Below the pieces are notes generated by a model, which ran no database searches, was not told the origin of the DNA, and saw only the letters and a program-made list of their open reading frames with translations. Positions 28,688 to 39,028 of a stretch of DNA of 64,000 nucleotides are shown here, piece after piece. Every line of letters starts with the position of its first letter. Position 1 is the first letter of the stretch. A program made the position numbers and the translations under genes. This DNA is from Zobellia nedashkovskayae (GTDB lineage Bacteria; Bacteroidota; Bacteroidia; Flavobacteriales; Flavobacteriaceae): contig NZ_JADDXR010000002.1 of the NCBI RefSeq assembly GCF_015330125.1, positions 4,873,886 to 4,937,885 of the forward strand, in the 5' to 3' direction.

Positions 28688-30256
28688 CTATTTTGCTACG
28701 TTCACTGAACGGGTTTCCCTAATTACGGTAACTTTTACCTGTCCAGGATAGGTCATATCTGTCTGTATTTTCTGTGAAATCTCAAAAGACAACTGAGCCG
28801 CTTTCTCATCATTAACTTTTTCACTTTCAACAATTACCCTTAGTTCACGTCCTGCTTGAATAGCGTAGGCCTTTTGAACTCCTCCAAAACTGAAAGCAAC
28901 CTCTTCAAGGTCTTTAAGACGTTGAATGTATGAATCCAACACTTGTCTACGTGCTCCTGGTCTTGCTCCGCTAATAGCATCACACACCTGAACGATTGGC
29001 GCAATAAGTGTCTTCATTTCTATTTCATCGTGGTGAGCACCAATGGCGTTACATACGTCTGGTTTTTCACCATACTTCTCAGCCCACTGCATACCTAAAA
29101 TAGCATGTGGTGTTTCTACCTCAGCTTCAGTATTTGGAACTTTACCTATATCGTGTAAAAGTCCTGCTCGTTTAGCCAACTTAGGGTTTAGTCCAAGCTC
29201 TGCTGCCATTACCCCACATAATTTAGCAACCTCTCTGGAGTGTTGTAATAAGTTTTGTCCGTAAGAAGAACGGTATTTCATTCGGCCAATGGCACGAACC
29301 AATTCTGGATGCAAACCATGAACACCTAAATCAATAACGGTACGTTTCCCTACCTCTACGATTTCTTGTTCTATTTGATTCTCTGTCTTTTTAACTATTT
29401 CCTCTATACGTGCCGGGTGTATTCTACCGTCCGTTACTAGCTTGTGCAAAGAAAGCCTTGCAACTTCACGACGAACAGAATCAAAACAAGAAAGAATAAT
29501 AGCTTCTGGCGTGTCATCTACAATAATTTCAACACCTGTAGCTGCTTCTAAAGCACGGATATTTCTACCCTCTCTACCAATGATCCTACCTTTAACATCA
29601 TCAGATTCCAAGTTAAAAACAGATACACAGTTTTCTACCGCTTCTTCTGTTCCTATACGTTGAATTGTATTTATAATGATTTTCTTGGCTTCTTGTTGAG
29701 CGGTTAATTTAGCCTCCTCTACCGTAGTTTGGATATAGGCCATTGCATCTGTCTTTGCCGTTTCTTTAAGCGACTCCATCAATTGCCCTTTTGCATCATC
29801 TGCTGAAAGACCAGAGATAACTTCTAGCTGCTGTACTTGGTTTTTGTGAAGCTTTTCTAGTTCACTTTGCTTCTTTTCAAGAAACTCTTCTTTATGGGTA
29901 ACTTCTTTTAACTTACCGTCAAGTTGGATGTTGAGTTTTTTGCTTTTTGCCAATTCATTGCTAACCTGAGACTCTTTATCACGAGTACGTTTTTCGGCCT
30001 CACCAATTTTCTTGTCTTTATTAACAATGACTTTTTCGTGCTCCGCCTTTAACTCTAGAAACTTTTCTTTGGCCTGAAAAATTTTGTCTTTCTTAATGTT
30101 TTCTCCTTCCGATTTGGCGGAACTGATTATCGTATTCGCCTCGCTTTTGGCATTGGAAAGGGTTTTTGATGCTTTTCCCTTTTCCATAAATTTTGCGATG
30201 GCAAATCCAATCGCAAGGCCGACGATGCCGGCTATTATAAGTGTTGCACTATCCAT
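28688..30256 (-). CDS. rny: Ribonuclease Y
   Basis: Membrane-anchored endoribonuclease that starts mRNA decay, 522 residues, full length. An N-terminal membrane helix ([18 protein letters not shown]) is followed by a long coiled coil (about 30-200), a KH domain with [17 protein letters not shown] near residue 220, and an HD domain with GLLHDIGK near 365 and the second His-rich segment AIGAHHDE. It is downstream of zapA and the probable 6S RNA, an order common in flavobacteria. The start matches the membrane helix. Confidence 0.97.
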   Translation of the reverse strand: MDSATLIIAGIVGLAIGFAIAKFMEKGKASKTLSNAKSEANTIISSAKSEGENIKKDKIFQAKEKFLELKAEHEKVIVNKDKKIGEAEKRTRDKESQVSNELAKSKKLNIQLDGKLKEVTHKEEFLEKKQSELEKLHKNQVQQLEVISGLSADDAKGQLMESLKETAKTDAMAYIQTTVEEAKLTAQQEAKKIIINTIQRIGTEEAVENCVSVFNLESDDVKGRIIGREGRNIRALEAATGVEIIVDDTPEAIILSCFDSVRREVARLSLHKLVTDGRIHPARIEEIVKKTENQIEQEIVEVGKRTVIDLGVHGLHPELVRAIGRMKYRSSYGQNLLQHSREVAKLCGVMAAELGLNPKLAKRAGLLHDIGKVPNTEAEVETPHAILGMQWAEKYGEKPDVCNAIGAHHDEIEMKTLIAPIVQVCDAISGARPGARRQVLDSYIQRLKDLEEVAFSFGGVQKAYAIQAGRELRVIVESEKVNDEKAAQLSFEISQKIQTDMTYPGQVKVTVIRETRSVNVAK

Positions 30257-30347
30257 ATATCTAACAATTTAGGTTTGAACGTGCTTAAGAACTTAGAGCT
30301 GTACATGAAAAATGTTGTACCGACCACAGTTGCTCAAACAAATCCAT

Positions 30348-30518
30348 AAAAAAAGCCCACATCAGAGAAGTTTTGTACAAACTCCAATAAACAGGTTTAG
30401 GGCTACAAGACTGATCAAGAATCCCTATACGAGTAGGGCCCGCTTTTACAATCTACACTCACCCTTTTTAAACAAAATAAATGTTGAGTTTGTCAAAAGG
30501 TAATACCAATGTGGGCAG
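30348..30518 (-). ncRNA. ssrS: Probable 6S RNA
   Basis: The 288-bp gap between zapA and rny codes for no protein but can form a long closed RNA on the minus strand. The 5' end GCCCACAT (30516-30509) pairs with 3' ATGTGGGC (30362-30355), directly followed by seven U residues. About 170 nt with a large open middle and a small hairpin (CCCTA/TAGGG) fit 6S RNA, which mimics an open promoter and binds RNA polymerase. The location next to zapA agrees with the zapA-ssrS link of many bacteria. No covariance search was possible. Confidence 0.7.
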
Positions 30519-30544
30519 TAACTTATGTATTTTAAAGAACGTAT

Positions 30545-30841
30545 TTATTTTATACCAAGCTTTGAAGTAACCAAATCATCTAACGCTTTTAGGCGTTCAG
30601 TTGCATTTAAGGTTCCTTCGGATTGATCAATACCACGCTGCTCTATTTTAGATGCAAATTGTAAGGCACACATGGCCAAAACATCTTGTTTATCCCGCAC
30701 CGCGTAACTCTGTTCAAACTTTTTTGCCAATTGCTCAATGTTCTTCGCTGCCTTTCGCAAGCCTTCTTCTTGGCTTGGATCGATAGTCAAAGGATACACC
30801 CTATCCGCTATGGAAAGCTTAATTTTTAGCTTTTCTGACAT
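30545..30841 (-). CDS. zapA: Cell division protein ZapA
   Basis: Small cytoplasmic protein of 98 residues of the ZapA family, which binds and bundles FtsZ at the division site. The N-terminal part KLKIKLSIADRVYPLTI is the usual beta-hairpin, followed by YPLTIDPSQEEGLRKAA and a long helix (about 35-90) for dimer formation. It lies 15 bp downstream of a coiled-coil gene and upstream of the 6S RNA and rny, the usual flavobacterial order. Confidence 0.9.
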   Translation of the reverse strand: MSEKLKIKLSIADRVYPLTIDPSQEEGLRKAAKNIEQLAKKFEQSYAVRDKQDVLAMCALQFASKIEQRGIDQSEGTLNATERLKALDDLVTSKLGIK

Positions 30842-30856
30842 TTTATCTTTTGAACA

Positions 30857-31147
30857 TTATTCTGAAAGTTGCGCTATGCAATAGTCCAACTCCCTGATCA
30901 ATGTATTTATTTTAAGCTTAGCTTCAGTTTTATTTGTATTACTGCCAAGCATTGAGTTTGCGAGCTTCAACGAGTTGTATTTCTCTTCCCACATAGAAAC
31001 GGAATCCAACACTTTGCCCTTGTCCTCTTTAATTTCATTAAGCTCCTCTTGCAATCTAGTGTTGGATTGGTGAAGCACCTCCAACTTATGCAAAAGCTTG
31101 CTTATTTTATTCTCTAAAGAGTCTACGACTTTGACTAATTCACTCAT
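30857..31147 (-). CDS. Coiled-coil protein, possible division-associated partner of ZapA
   Basis: Protein of 96 residues that is almost entirely coiled coil: heptad-like Leu/Ile spacing from residue 5 to 80 (VVDSLENKISKLLHKLEVLH, LQEELNEIKEDKG). No signal or membrane segment is present. The same small gene sits before zapA in many flavobacteria. A ZapB-like or scaffold role is inferred only from shape and position. Confidence 0.7.
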   Translation of the reverse strand: MSELVKVVDSLENKISKLLHKLEVLHQSNTRLQEELNEIKEDKGKVLDSVSMWEEKYNSLKLANSMLGSNTNKTEAKLKINTLIRELDYCIAQLSE

Positions 31148-31340
31148 AAATCAAACGCAATGCATTTTACACAAAGTTAACATACCTGCCATTACTTAGC
31201 AATACTTTTTTGAATTATTCTTCAAGTAATACTTTAAGGCCTTAAATAACGTTGGTTAAAGAAGATGTGTCATTTTTCGTGCTAGATATTTTCAAGAATT
31301 CAAACCGTTTGGCTAATTTCGTATCACTGTCCAAAAAATT

Positions 31341-33032
31341 ATGAGAAAACTTTTTGTAGGCTTTTTATTATTCATAACCGCTATTGGTATCGCCCAAGAG
31401 AAATATCCGCAGGATGCGTTTAGATCTCCGGTAGACATTCCGCTAGTTCTTGCGGGTACATTTGGCGAACTGCGTTCAAACCATTTTCACTCTGGTATTG
31501 ATATTAAAACCGAGCAACGTGAAGGACTGCCCATCTACGCCATTGCAGACGGTAGCGTTACCCGTGTTAAAGTCTCTCATTGGGGCTACGGAAAAGTACT
31601 ATACATTGCACATCCAAATGGCTACACCTCTGTTTACGGGCATCTTCAGAAATTTGCACCTAAAATTCAAGAATTTGTAAAAAAGCTACAGTACAAGAAA
31701 AAATTATACGAGGTTGAAGATTTTCCTGAATATGCCGAAATAAAAGTTGAAAAAGGGGAAATTATCGCCTACGGCGGAAATACCGGAGGATCTTCTGGCC
31801 CGCACCTTCATTTTGAAATTAGAAGCAGTATCTCGGAAAAACCTACAAACCCTCTACTCTACGGTTTTGATGTTAGAGATGCTACAAATCCTACATTACA
31901 GAAAATATACGGTTTCCCTTTATCTGATGATGCCCAAATCAATCAGAATAAAAATACTACCGCAATTAATTTTACCAGACAAAAAGATGGAACTTTTTTA
32001 GCAGACCCCGTTTATGCCACCGGAACCATAGGACTTGGTTTTATTGGTTTTGACCGTCAAGATCTTGCCGCCAACCATAATGGTCTATATTCCGTGCAAC
32101 AACTGGTGAACGGAAAAGTTTATACTGATTATGACCTAGAGTCCTTCTCTTTTGGCGAAACTAGGTATATCAACACTTTAATAGATTATTACTACTATGG
32201 CAAATATCGCCAGCGAATTCAATTGCTCTATAAGTCACCCGGGAATAGGTTAAGTATCTATAACAAACTTGAAAATGATGGTAAAATAGTGGTTCGTGAA
32301 GGACTGAGCTACAAAGTAGAATTATTGATAAAAGATTATGCGGGTAATTTAACGAAAGCCATCATACCTGTAGAGGGCAAAAAAGAACCTGTAAAAGTTG
32401 AAAAGGACGAAAAAAAGACGGAAAACTATGTGATTGCCAAAAAACCGAACAATTACGATTTAGGTGCTGCAAAAGTATATTTTCCTTCAAATACCTTTTA
32501 TGATGATTTTTACATTGATTTGAAGAAAGATGATGATACCGTTAAGATACATAATTCCCGTGTTGCCGCTCACCGCAATTTCACCATTACTTTTGATGTA
32601 TCTAAATACACCGAAGCCGAAAAGAAGCAAATGTTCATAGCACGTCTTAATAGCCGCTTACGACCATCTCATGCATCTACATATAAGCGTGGTACTACTT
32701 TTACCACGAGAACAAGGAATTTAGGTACCTACACTTTGGCAAAAGATACGATTGCCCCAAAAATTTCAACTAAGAACTTCAAGGATAAACAATGGTTGAA
32801 CAACTACCATTACCTTAGCGTACGTATTACCGATGACCTAAGCGGTATAGATACCTATTCTGCCACGATAAACGGGGAATGGATTCTTATGGAGTATGAG
32901 CCCAAGACCAACACACTTACCTATAATTTTGACGATGTTATTCTTGACAAAAAAGAATGCAAACTTGAAGTTACCGTAACCGACAATGTTGGCAATACAA
33001 ACACTATGACCAGTACTTTTTACAGAAAATGA
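31341..33032 (+). CDS. M23-family metallopeptidase (peptidoglycan hydrolase type)
   Basis: Exported protein of 563 residues with a signal peptide ending at IGIAQ. The LytM/M23 peptidase domain occupies about 30-180: the first zinc His/Asp are in NHFHSGIDIKT near residue 48, and the HxH motif in GPHLHFEIR near 155. The remaining 380 residues are beta-rich, with Ig-like stretches near the end, and may bind cell-wall or membrane partners. A -7-like box TAATTTCG lies at 31314-31321. The TonB receptor gene starts 7 bp after its stop, so they are co-transcribed. Confidence 0.88.
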   Translation: MRKLFVGFLLFITAIGIAQEKYPQDAFRSPVDIPLVLAGTFGELRSNHFHSGIDIKTEQREGLPIYAIADGSVTRVKVSHWGYGKVLYIAHPNGYTSVYGHLQKFAPKIQEFVKKLQYKKKLYEVEDFPEYAEIKVEKGEIIAYGGNTGGSSGPHLHFEIRSSISEKPTNPLLYGFDVRDATNPTLQKIYGFPLSDDAQINQNKNTTAINFTRQKDGTFLADPVYATGTIGLGFIGFDRQDLAANHNGLYSVQQLVNGKVYTDYDLESFSFGETRYINTLIDYYYYGKYRQRIQLLYKSPGNRLSIYNKLENDGKIVVREGLSYKVELLIKDYAGNLTKAIIPVEGKKEPVKVEKDEKKTENYVIAKKPNNYDLGAAKVYFPSNTFYDDFYIDLKKDDDTVKIHNSRVAAHRNFTITFDVSKYTEAEKKQMFIARLNSRLRPSHASTYKRGTTFTTRTRNLGTYTLAKDTIAPKISTKNFKDKQWLNNYHYLSVRITDDLSGIDTYSATINGEWILMEYEPKTNTLTYNFDDVILDKKECKLEVTVTDNVGNTNTMTSTFYRK

Positions 33033-33039
33033 CACCTCT

Positions 33040-35508
33040 TTGAAGTGCACTAGACTTATTCTGCTTTTTGTACTATTCGGTTTTACGCTTCACGTAAGTG
33101 CACAGACCGCTACCCTTACCGGCATTGTTCTGAACAACGAAAATAAACCTTTACAAGAGGTAAATATTACCATTGGGTCAATTGGCACATTTTCAGACGA
33201 AAACGGATTTTACTCACTTCAAGTAACCGCCGACGAAGTCATTACCGTAACTTTTTCTCATTTAGGTCTTAAGAATGTGGTTTTAGAAAATCTAATTCTC
33301 AACACCAACGAAGTTTTTGAATTCAATCCCGTTCTTAGTACGGATACCATACAAATTGCTGGAGTAACCATTACGCCTACAGGTAATAAAACCGTTGCCG
33401 GAATCATCACTGTTAGTCCAGAAATCGTACGTACTATTCCAGGTGCAAATGCGGGTGTGGAAAATATTCTAAAACTATTACCCGGTGTTTCTTCAAGCAA
33501 TGAATTAAGTACCCAATACAACGTAAGAGGCGGCAATTACGATGAAAACCTTGTTTATGTAAATGAAATTGAAGTATATCGTCCTTTTCTAGTTCGCTCT
33601 GCCCAACAAGAAGGAATGAGCTTTGTGAATAGTGATATGGTTCAAAATGTCCGGTTCTCTTCGGGAGGGTTTCAAGCCAAATATGGAGACAAGCTTTCCT
33701 CTGTACTGGATATCACCTATAAAAAACCTTCGGAAACGGGCGTACAAATAGACCTTAGCTTTTTAGGAGCAAGCGCCACGGTAGAAACAGTTTCAAAAAA
33801 TAAAAAGTTAAGTACCATAAGTGGGGTGCGTTATAGGAATAATGGTTTACTCGTTAATAGCCAACAGACCAACACCAACTTCAACCCTACTTTTGCAGAT
33901 GCCCAGACTTTTACGACCTATCGCTTTTCGAACAAATTCCATCTAGATTTTTTAGGTAACATTTCTATCAACGATTACCAAAACGAACCTCTAAAAAGGC
34001 AAACTAATTTTGGAACCATTTCAGAACCAAAATCTCTTGTGGTCTTTTATCAAGGTGAAGAAAACAACAGATACAATACAGTTCTAGGAGCCTTAAAGGG
34101 CAACTATTTTTTAAATGAGAATACAAGCTTAAAACTTATAGCCTCACTTTACCACACTACAGAAGAAGAATACTCAGATGTTATTGCCCAGTATGCTTTG
34201 GGTAGTGTTGATAATGATTTATCCAGTGATTCTTTTGGCAGTGCAACCAACCTACGTGGAATCGGGATGCAATTTAACCGAGCTAGAAATGAACTGGATG
34301 CTTTAATTTTCAATATATCACATAAAGGAAATCATACTTCTGGAAACAAAGTGGTAGAATGGGGTTTAAAATATACCCATGAAGATATTCGTGATCAATT
34401 ACGAGAATCAGAATTTATAGACTCTGTCGGTTTTTTTGTTCGCCCACCTTTACCTGAATTCAGTAATAATCAACCCGAAGAGCCTTTTGAGTCCCCCCTT
34501 GTTGCCTATGACGGTATAAATGCAATAAATTTTGTAAAAACCGACCGGTTTTCTGGATTTGTTCAATTTAGTAACCGATTAAATATAGCATCGCATGACC
34601 TTTACTATAATCTTGGAATTCGCGCGCAACATTGGTCCGTAACGGGCAAGGGCATTAAAACCTCATCACAGACAGTAGTTAGTCCGCGTGGGCAGGTATC
34701 CTTAAAACCAAACTGGAAGAGAGACATGCTTTTCAGACTTTCTGGCGGTCTTTATCACCAACCTCCTTTTTATCGTGAGTTGAGAGATCAAACGGGTACT
34801 ATAAATCCAGATGTAAAAGCACAAGAATCTATTCACCTGGTTTTGGGAAATGAGTATTCTTTTAACCTATGGGAACGTCCGTTTACACTAATGAGCGAAG
34901 TGTACTACAAGAAACTTAATAACGTTAACACCTATACACTAGAAGACGTACGCATACGATACGTGGCCAACAATGACGCTAAAGCCTATGTATATGGAGC
35001 CGATTTACGATTGAACGGAGCCTTCGTTCCCGGAACCGAATCTTGGGTAAGTATTGGATTTTTAAAGACTGAAGAAAATAGCAATAACCGTGGATATATT
35101 GCCAGACCTTCTGATCAACGTTTAAAATTTGGCATTTTATTCCAAGATTATATTCCTGAATTCCCAAATTTTAAGATGTATCTTAACTTGGTTTACAACA
35201 CAGGTGTGCCTGGAGGGTCACCAAATTATGCAGATCCTTACATATATAACACAAGATTACGTGATTATAAGCGTGCGGATTTAGGAATTTCCCATATTTT
35301 TGTTGGAGGAAACAGAACCTATCAAAAAAACCATTGGTTGCACAGATTTAAAGAACTGAGCGCAGGATTGGAGATATTTAATTTGTTCAATAATCAAAAT
35401 TCAATTACAAATACATGGGTGAGGGATGTTGATAGTAAACAACAATTTGCTGTTCCTAATTTCATGACAAGTCGTGTGCTAAACGTAAGGGTACGCATGC
35501 GCTTTTAG
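33040..35508 (+). CDS. TonB-dependent receptor with N-terminal carboxypeptidase-regulatory-like domain
   Basis: Outer-membrane receptor of 822 residues. A signal peptide ending at VSAQ precedes a carboxypeptidase-regulatory-like domain (LTGIVLNNENKPLQEVNI, about 25-105), a plug domain (SSNELSTQYNVRGGNYDENL near 150) and a barrel finishing in VLNVRVRMRF with the usual terminal Phe. The start is TTG at 33040, since no ATG is suitably placed. It is not a SusC: it is short and has no SusD gene beside it. Lying between an M23 peptidase gene and a small secreted protein gene, its cargo is unknown. Confidence 0.88.
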   Translation: MKCTRLILLFVLFGFTLHVSAQTATLTGIVLNNENKPLQEVNITIGSIGTFSDENGFYSLQVTADEVITVTFSHLGLKNVVLENLILNTNEVFEFNPVLSTDTIQIAGVTITPTGNKTVAGIITVSPEIVRTIPGANAGVENILKLLPGVSSSNELSTQYNVRGGNYDENLVYVNEIEVYRPFLVRSAQQEGMSFVNSDMVQNVRFSSGGFQAKYGDKLSSVLDITYKKPSETGVQIDLSFLGASATVETVSKNKKLSTISGVRYRNNGLLVNSQQTNTNFNPTFADAQTFTTYRFSNKFHLDFLGNISINDYQNEPLKRQTNFGTISEPKSLVVFYQGEENNRYNTVLGALKGNYFLNENTSLKLIASLYHTTEEEYSDVIAQYALGSVDNDLSSDSFGSATNLRGIGMQFNRARNELDALIFNISHKGNHTSGNKVVEWGLKYTHEDIRDQLRESEFIDSVGFFVRPPLPEFSNNQPEEPFESPLVAYDGINAINFVKTDRFSGFVQFSNRLNIASHDLYYNLGIRAQHWSVTGKGIKTSSQTVVSPRGQVSLKPNWKRDMLFRLSGGLYHQPPFYRELRDQTGTINPDVKAQESIHLVLGNEYSFNLWERPFTLMSEVYYKKLNNVNTYTLEDVRIRYVANNDAKAYVYGADLRLNGAFVPGTESWVSIGFLKTEENSNNRGYIARPSDQRLKFGILFQDYIPEFPNFKMYLNLVYNTGVPGGSPNYADPYIYNTRLRDYKRADLGISHIFVGGNRTYQKNHWLHRFKELSAGLEIFNLFNNQNSITNTWVRDVDSKQQFAVPNFMTSRVLNVRVRMRF

Positions 35509-35519
35509 AAGACATACCA

Positions 35520-36173
35520 ATGAAGAAGATTTTTATTGCCGCACTCCTTTTGACCACCGTTTTGGTAAACGCCCAAAAGAACATTTACGAAAGTGATAAG
35601 TTTGATGCCCTAAGCGATACACACGAAGTATTGGCTATTATTCCTTTTTTAGCTAATCTTGAACTTAAAGATGATATTTCTCACGCAGAGCTTAATACCC
35701 TTGAGCAAAAAGAAGGTTATGCGGTGCAGAATGCACTAGAAACTTATTTTTCTCAAAGAAAGAAGAAAAAGAAGTTCTCTGTTGAGTTTCAAGATGTAAA
35801 GAACACCAACGCCATCCTAACTCAAAACAAAATTGATTATAATAATATTGATGTTTATACCACTAAGCAACTTAGTGAAATTTTAGGGGTAGACGGGATT
35901 ATTAGTGGAAATATGGATTTGAACGTTCTTCTTTCAAAAGGTATTCCTACGGAATTTAGTTTTATGGATTATTTTTCAGGAGATGCCAATTATGGCCGTA
36001 TAGGCGTAAAAATTAGTGACGGCACTTCCGGGAAGCTACTCTGGAAATACGAAAAGAAAATCAATAAAAAATCAGGAAAGAATACAACGGACCTAATTGA
36101 CCGCATGATGAAATTAGCGGCACGTAAGTTTCCTTATGACAGGGAAAAACGAAAAGACAGAAAAGAAAAATAA
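35520..36173 (+). CDS. Secreted protein of unknown function
   Basis: Protein of 217 residues with a clear signal peptide (KKIFIAALLLTTVLVNAQ). The middle part, with VLAIIPFLANLELKDD, KQLSEILGVDGIISGNMDLN and GTSGKLLWKYEKKI, resembles the fold of CsgG/GNA1162-like periplasmic lipoproteins that test for a named component, but I cannot assign a family firmly. The tail is very basic. It follows the TonB receptor gene by 11 bp and ends at a terminator. Confidence 0.75.
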   Translation: MKKIFIAALLLTTVLVNAQKNIYESDKFDALSDTHEVLAIIPFLANLELKDDISHAELNTLEQKEGYAVQNALETYFSQRKKKKKFSVEFQDVKNTNAILTQNKIDYNNIDVYTTKQLSEILGVDGIISGNMDLNVLLSKGIPTEFSFMDYFSGDANYGRIGVKISDGTSGKLLWKYEKKINKKSGKNTTDLIDRMMKLAARKFPYDREKRKDRKEK

Positions 36174-36180
36174 ATAATGA

Positions 36181-36212
36181 AACTCCCTTAAAATAGAGGG
36201 AGTTTTATTTTT
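36181..36212 (+). terminator. Rho-independent terminator
   Basis: Stem AACTCCCT / AGGGAGTT with an eight-base loop followed by TTATTTTT, just after the secreted-protein gene. It also overlaps the stop of the convergent cysteine desulfurase gene. Confidence 0.82.
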
Positions 36213-37353
36213 CTACAAATTCCTTAAGTGCCTGAACAGTATAATCCAACTCCTCCTTGGTGTTGTACTTTGAAAAAGAAAACCTAACCGAAGGCTTTTT
36301 AAGCTCATCTGCCGATAATATTTCTGTTAGTACATGAGAACCTAAGTCGCTTCCAGATTGGCAAGCACTTCCTTTTGAACAAGCTATTCCTTTCATGTCT
36401 AAATGAAACAATAACATAAGTGCTTTCTGTGGATCTATGGGCAAACAAACATTTACCAAAGTAAACGTACTTTTATCCAAGTCTCCGGAATGACCATTAA
36501 ACTTGGCCGCAGGAATTTCTTCCTTAATCCTATCTATAAAATAAGATTTCAGTTCCGTAACATAAGCCGTTTCAGCATCCAAATTATCGTAAGCTTCTAC
36601 AAATGCAGTTTCCAACCCTACAATATTATGGAAAGATTCTGTTCCCGCCCGATGACCACGTTCTTGAGAACCACCTGATATAAAAGGCTTTAAACCTGAA
36701 TTTTTCTTAATATAAGCAAAACCTATTCCTTTAGGACCGTGAAATTTATGTGCGGCAGCAGTAAGAAAATCTACAGGAACTTCTTTTACGTCCCATGTAT
36801 AATGCCCTATGGACTGCACCGTATCCGAATGAAAAAGAGCTCCGTTTACATGACAAAGCTCACAAACTTTAGCAATATCAATTTTATTACCTATTTCATT
36901 GTTCACATGCATTAAGCTCACCAACTTCTTAGAATCATCTTGTTGCAACAAAACTTCTAAGTTTTCTAAATCTGGATTACCCAATTCATCTAAATTCACA
37001 TATAATATGTTGGTTCCTTTTTCACTAGCTAAATCTTCAACTGTATGAAGAACAGCATGATGTTCAATTTTAGAGGTGATAATAGTTTTTACATTAAGGT
37101 CGCGCACAGCACAACGCAAAATCATGTTATCAGCCTCAGTACCACCAGAAGTGAAAATAATTTCCGTCGGGTGGGCGTTCATATATTTAGCAATCGTTTT
37201 TCTAGCACTTTCTACACCAGTCTTTGCCGAGCGTCCATAACTATGGGTTGAAGATGGGTTGCCATAAAAATTGGCTAGTGCATCTTGCATCTTTACAATC
37301 ACATTTTCACGTACTTGTGTAGTGGCCGCATTATCTAAATAAACCTTTTCCAT
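36205..37353 (-). CDS. Cysteine desulfurase family protein (NifS/IscS type)
   Basis: PLP enzyme of about 382 residues that takes sulfur from cysteine for Fe-S clusters or thiolation. It begins MEKVYLDNAATTQ, the family N-terminus, so I start at 37353 rather than 37368. The PLP Lys is in AAHKFHGPKGIGF near residue 202 and the active-site Cys in ACSKGSACQSGSDLGSHVL near 330, the long-loop class I form. It is a single gene, convergent with the secreted-protein gene. Confidence 0.93.
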   Translation of the reverse strand: MEKVYLDNAATTQVRENVIVKMQDALANFYGNPSSTHSYGRSAKTGVESARKTIAKYMNAHPTEIIFTSGGTEADNMILRCAVRDLNVKTIITSKIEHHAVLHTVEDLASEKGTNILYVNLDELGNPDLENLEVLLQQDDSKKLVSLMHVNNEIGNKIDIAKVCELCHVNGALFHSDTVQSIGHYTWDVKEVPVDFLTAAAHKFHGPKGIGFAYIKKNSGLKPFISGGSQERGHRAGTESFHNIVGLETAFVEAYDNLDAETAYVTELKSYFIDRIKEEIPAAKFNGHSGDLDKSTFTLVNVCLPIDPQKALMLLFHLDMKGIACSKGSACQSGSDLGSHVLTEILSADELKKPSVRFSFSKYNTKEELDYTVQALKEFVEK

Positions 37354-37443
37354 TACCAAAAAATTCAATTAAGAACCTCCAAAATTAGCGGAATTAAAGT
37401 TAATTCTTCCCTAATTCAGAATAAACTTCTCCTTTATTTCCTT

Positions 37444-37451
37444 TAAATTTG
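37444..37451 (+). promoter_or_regulatory. -7 box TAAATTTG directly before a start codon
   Basis: Exact match to TANNTTTG, with only four bases between its G and the ATG at 37456. Transcription would start at or very near the A of the start codon, so the message may be leaderless. No good -33 TTTG was seen. Confidence 0.5.
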
Positions 37452-37455
37452 ACAC

Positions 37456-38469
37456 ATGAAGAAAACGCTACTTTTAGGTATCCTAATACTTTTATTTGCC
37501 TGTGACGATGGCGACCTCCAAATTGAAAATGTAGATTTTGAATTAATTGCCCTTGAATCTTGTGGCGATGAGGAAGATCCTTTGGATACTACCTTTTTCT
37601 TTAAAACAGATGATGATGATGCATACTTATTGGAGTTAGAGAGTGGGTTATTGTTTAACCAAACTTCTACAGAGGGAGCTTTAACGAGTACATTAGGAGG
37701 CTCTTCCGATTTAATTTATCGTTTCTTTTCCGATGAAGTTTCCTCAGATTATTTTTGTTCCACTATTCCTGCGACAGAGCCTACAGTCCTAAGCGAATCT
37801 ACTGCTGCGGCAGGGGATGTTGCTATAAACACAAAAGTGACTGCAGTATCCAAAGATGTTAAAACTTATTCCCATACCATTCTAATTAGCGGTCTAGTGC
37901 TAACCAATGAGCAAAACGAGAGTATTACAGATACCTCTTCTTTTACTTATGGAACTTTCAAAACCACTACACCTACGAGTCAAAATCTAGAGATTCCGTT
38001 TTCTAATTATGGCTCCATTGTAAGTACTTCCGAATGTGACAGTGAAATTGTTGCCGGTAGCATAAGATTCTTCAAAAAGATAAATGACGAATACATCTCT
38101 TTAGATGTCCCATTGTCAGTTTTAGTGAACGAAGCTACCGTAGTAGATGAACCTAGAACATCAACCTTAGAAAACGGAGAGTTTAATTACACCATATTAG
38201 ACGTAGTTGTAACGGATGATATGATATGTACCTCAGCTGCACTTTCAGAAGAAATCATAAGTTCCAATTTTGTTTCTTCAGGAGGAACTATAAATGTGGT
38301 CACTGAAGCTAGTGAACCTGATGCTGCTGGATCAATTACCTATGCTCACACCATTTCTCTTGAAAACACTGTACTTGTCCTTAAAGCGCAGAATGATGAT
38401 GAGACCGATGTGACTCTTACGGCAATTGACAGCTTTATTATTGGTACGTATACTACAGTAGGCAATTAA
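37456..38469 (+). CDS. Lipoprotein of unknown function
   Basis: Protein of 337 residues with a lipoprotein signal ending LILLFAC. The mature part is acidic and rich in Thr, Ser and Asp, with an apparent repeated beta-sandwich layout; similar blocks occur twice (KVTAVSKDVKTYSHTILISG near 130 and SEPDAAGSITYAHTISLENT near 285), each with Cys residues nearby. I do not recognise the family. Its stop overlaps the end of the convergent Smr gene by four bases. A candidate promoter lies immediately before the ATG. Confidence 0.75.
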   Translation: MKKTLLLGILILLFACDDGDLQIENVDFELIALESCGDEEDPLDTTFFFKTDDDDAYLLELESGLLFNQTSTEGALTSTLGGSSDLIYRFFSDEVSSDYFCSTIPATEPTVLSESTAAAGDVAINTKVTAVSKDVKTYSHTILISGLVLTNEQNESITDTSSFTYGTFKTTTPTSQNLEIPFSNYGSIVSTSECDSEIVAGSIRFFKKINDEYISLDVPLSVLVNEATVVDEPRTSTLENGEFNYTILDVVVTDDMICTSAALSEEIISSNFVSSGGTINVVTEASEPDAAGSITYAHTISLENTVLVLKAQNDDETDVTLTAIDSFIIGTYTTVGN

Positions 38470-39011
38470 GCATTCTGATAAATATATACTTCGGTTGCTC
38501 CAAGACCATATTTCTGGTAGTCGGCATCGTAGTATTTTACGTTTTCGTAGCGTCTAAAGAGGTAGTATAGTTCTTCTTTGAGTATACCTTCTCCTACACC
38601 ATGAATAAAAACCACTTTTTGGATACGCTTTCTCACGGCAAAATCTAATTGACGTCTTGCGGTATCTAACTGAAGGTTTAGCATCTCATGATTGCTCATA
38701 CCTTTATTAGACTTCGTCAATTGATGTATGTGCAAATCTACTTCCATTTTAGGAGCATTGCGCTCTTTGGGTTTCATTACCTGTGTTCTCCTTTTCTTTG
38801 GGAGCTCCTTTTCCGCCTTGATCTGGCTTATTTCGTAATTACTTACCTTGATATCTCCAGTATCTATTTTAACCAGTTCATTAGACTCAAAATTGAGCGA
38901 AAATCCATCGGTAGTTTCCATGGTAACCGTACTTCCGGACACCTTAATTACCTTACCCGAGATGACGTCATCTAAAGTCTCTACCTTGTCCCCTATTTGA
39001 AAAACGGTCAT
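38466..39011 (-). CDS. Smr-domain protein
   Basis: Protein of about 181 residues. The N-terminal 50 residues form a small beta-barrel (VFQIGDKVETLDDVISGKVI). The C-terminal Smr domain (about 95-181) has VDLHIHQL and VVFIHGVGEGILKEEL, motifs of the MutS2-type nuclease domain that acts on branched or ribosome-bound nucleic acid. I start at ATG 39011. The longer frame begins with GTG at 39029, which lies inside the exact -7 box on this strand (39029-39036). Confidence 0.85.
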   Translation of the reverse strand: MTVFQIGDKVETLDDVISGKVIKVSGSTVTMETTDGFSLNFESNELVKIDTGDIKVSNYEISQIKAEKELPKKRRTQVMKPKERNAPKMEVDLHIHQLTKSNKGMSNHEMLNLQLDTARRQLDFAVRKRIQKVVFIHGVGEGILKEELYYLFRRYENVKYYDADYQKYGLGATEVYIYQNA

Positions 39012-39028
39012 AATTTGTTTTGTATCCA

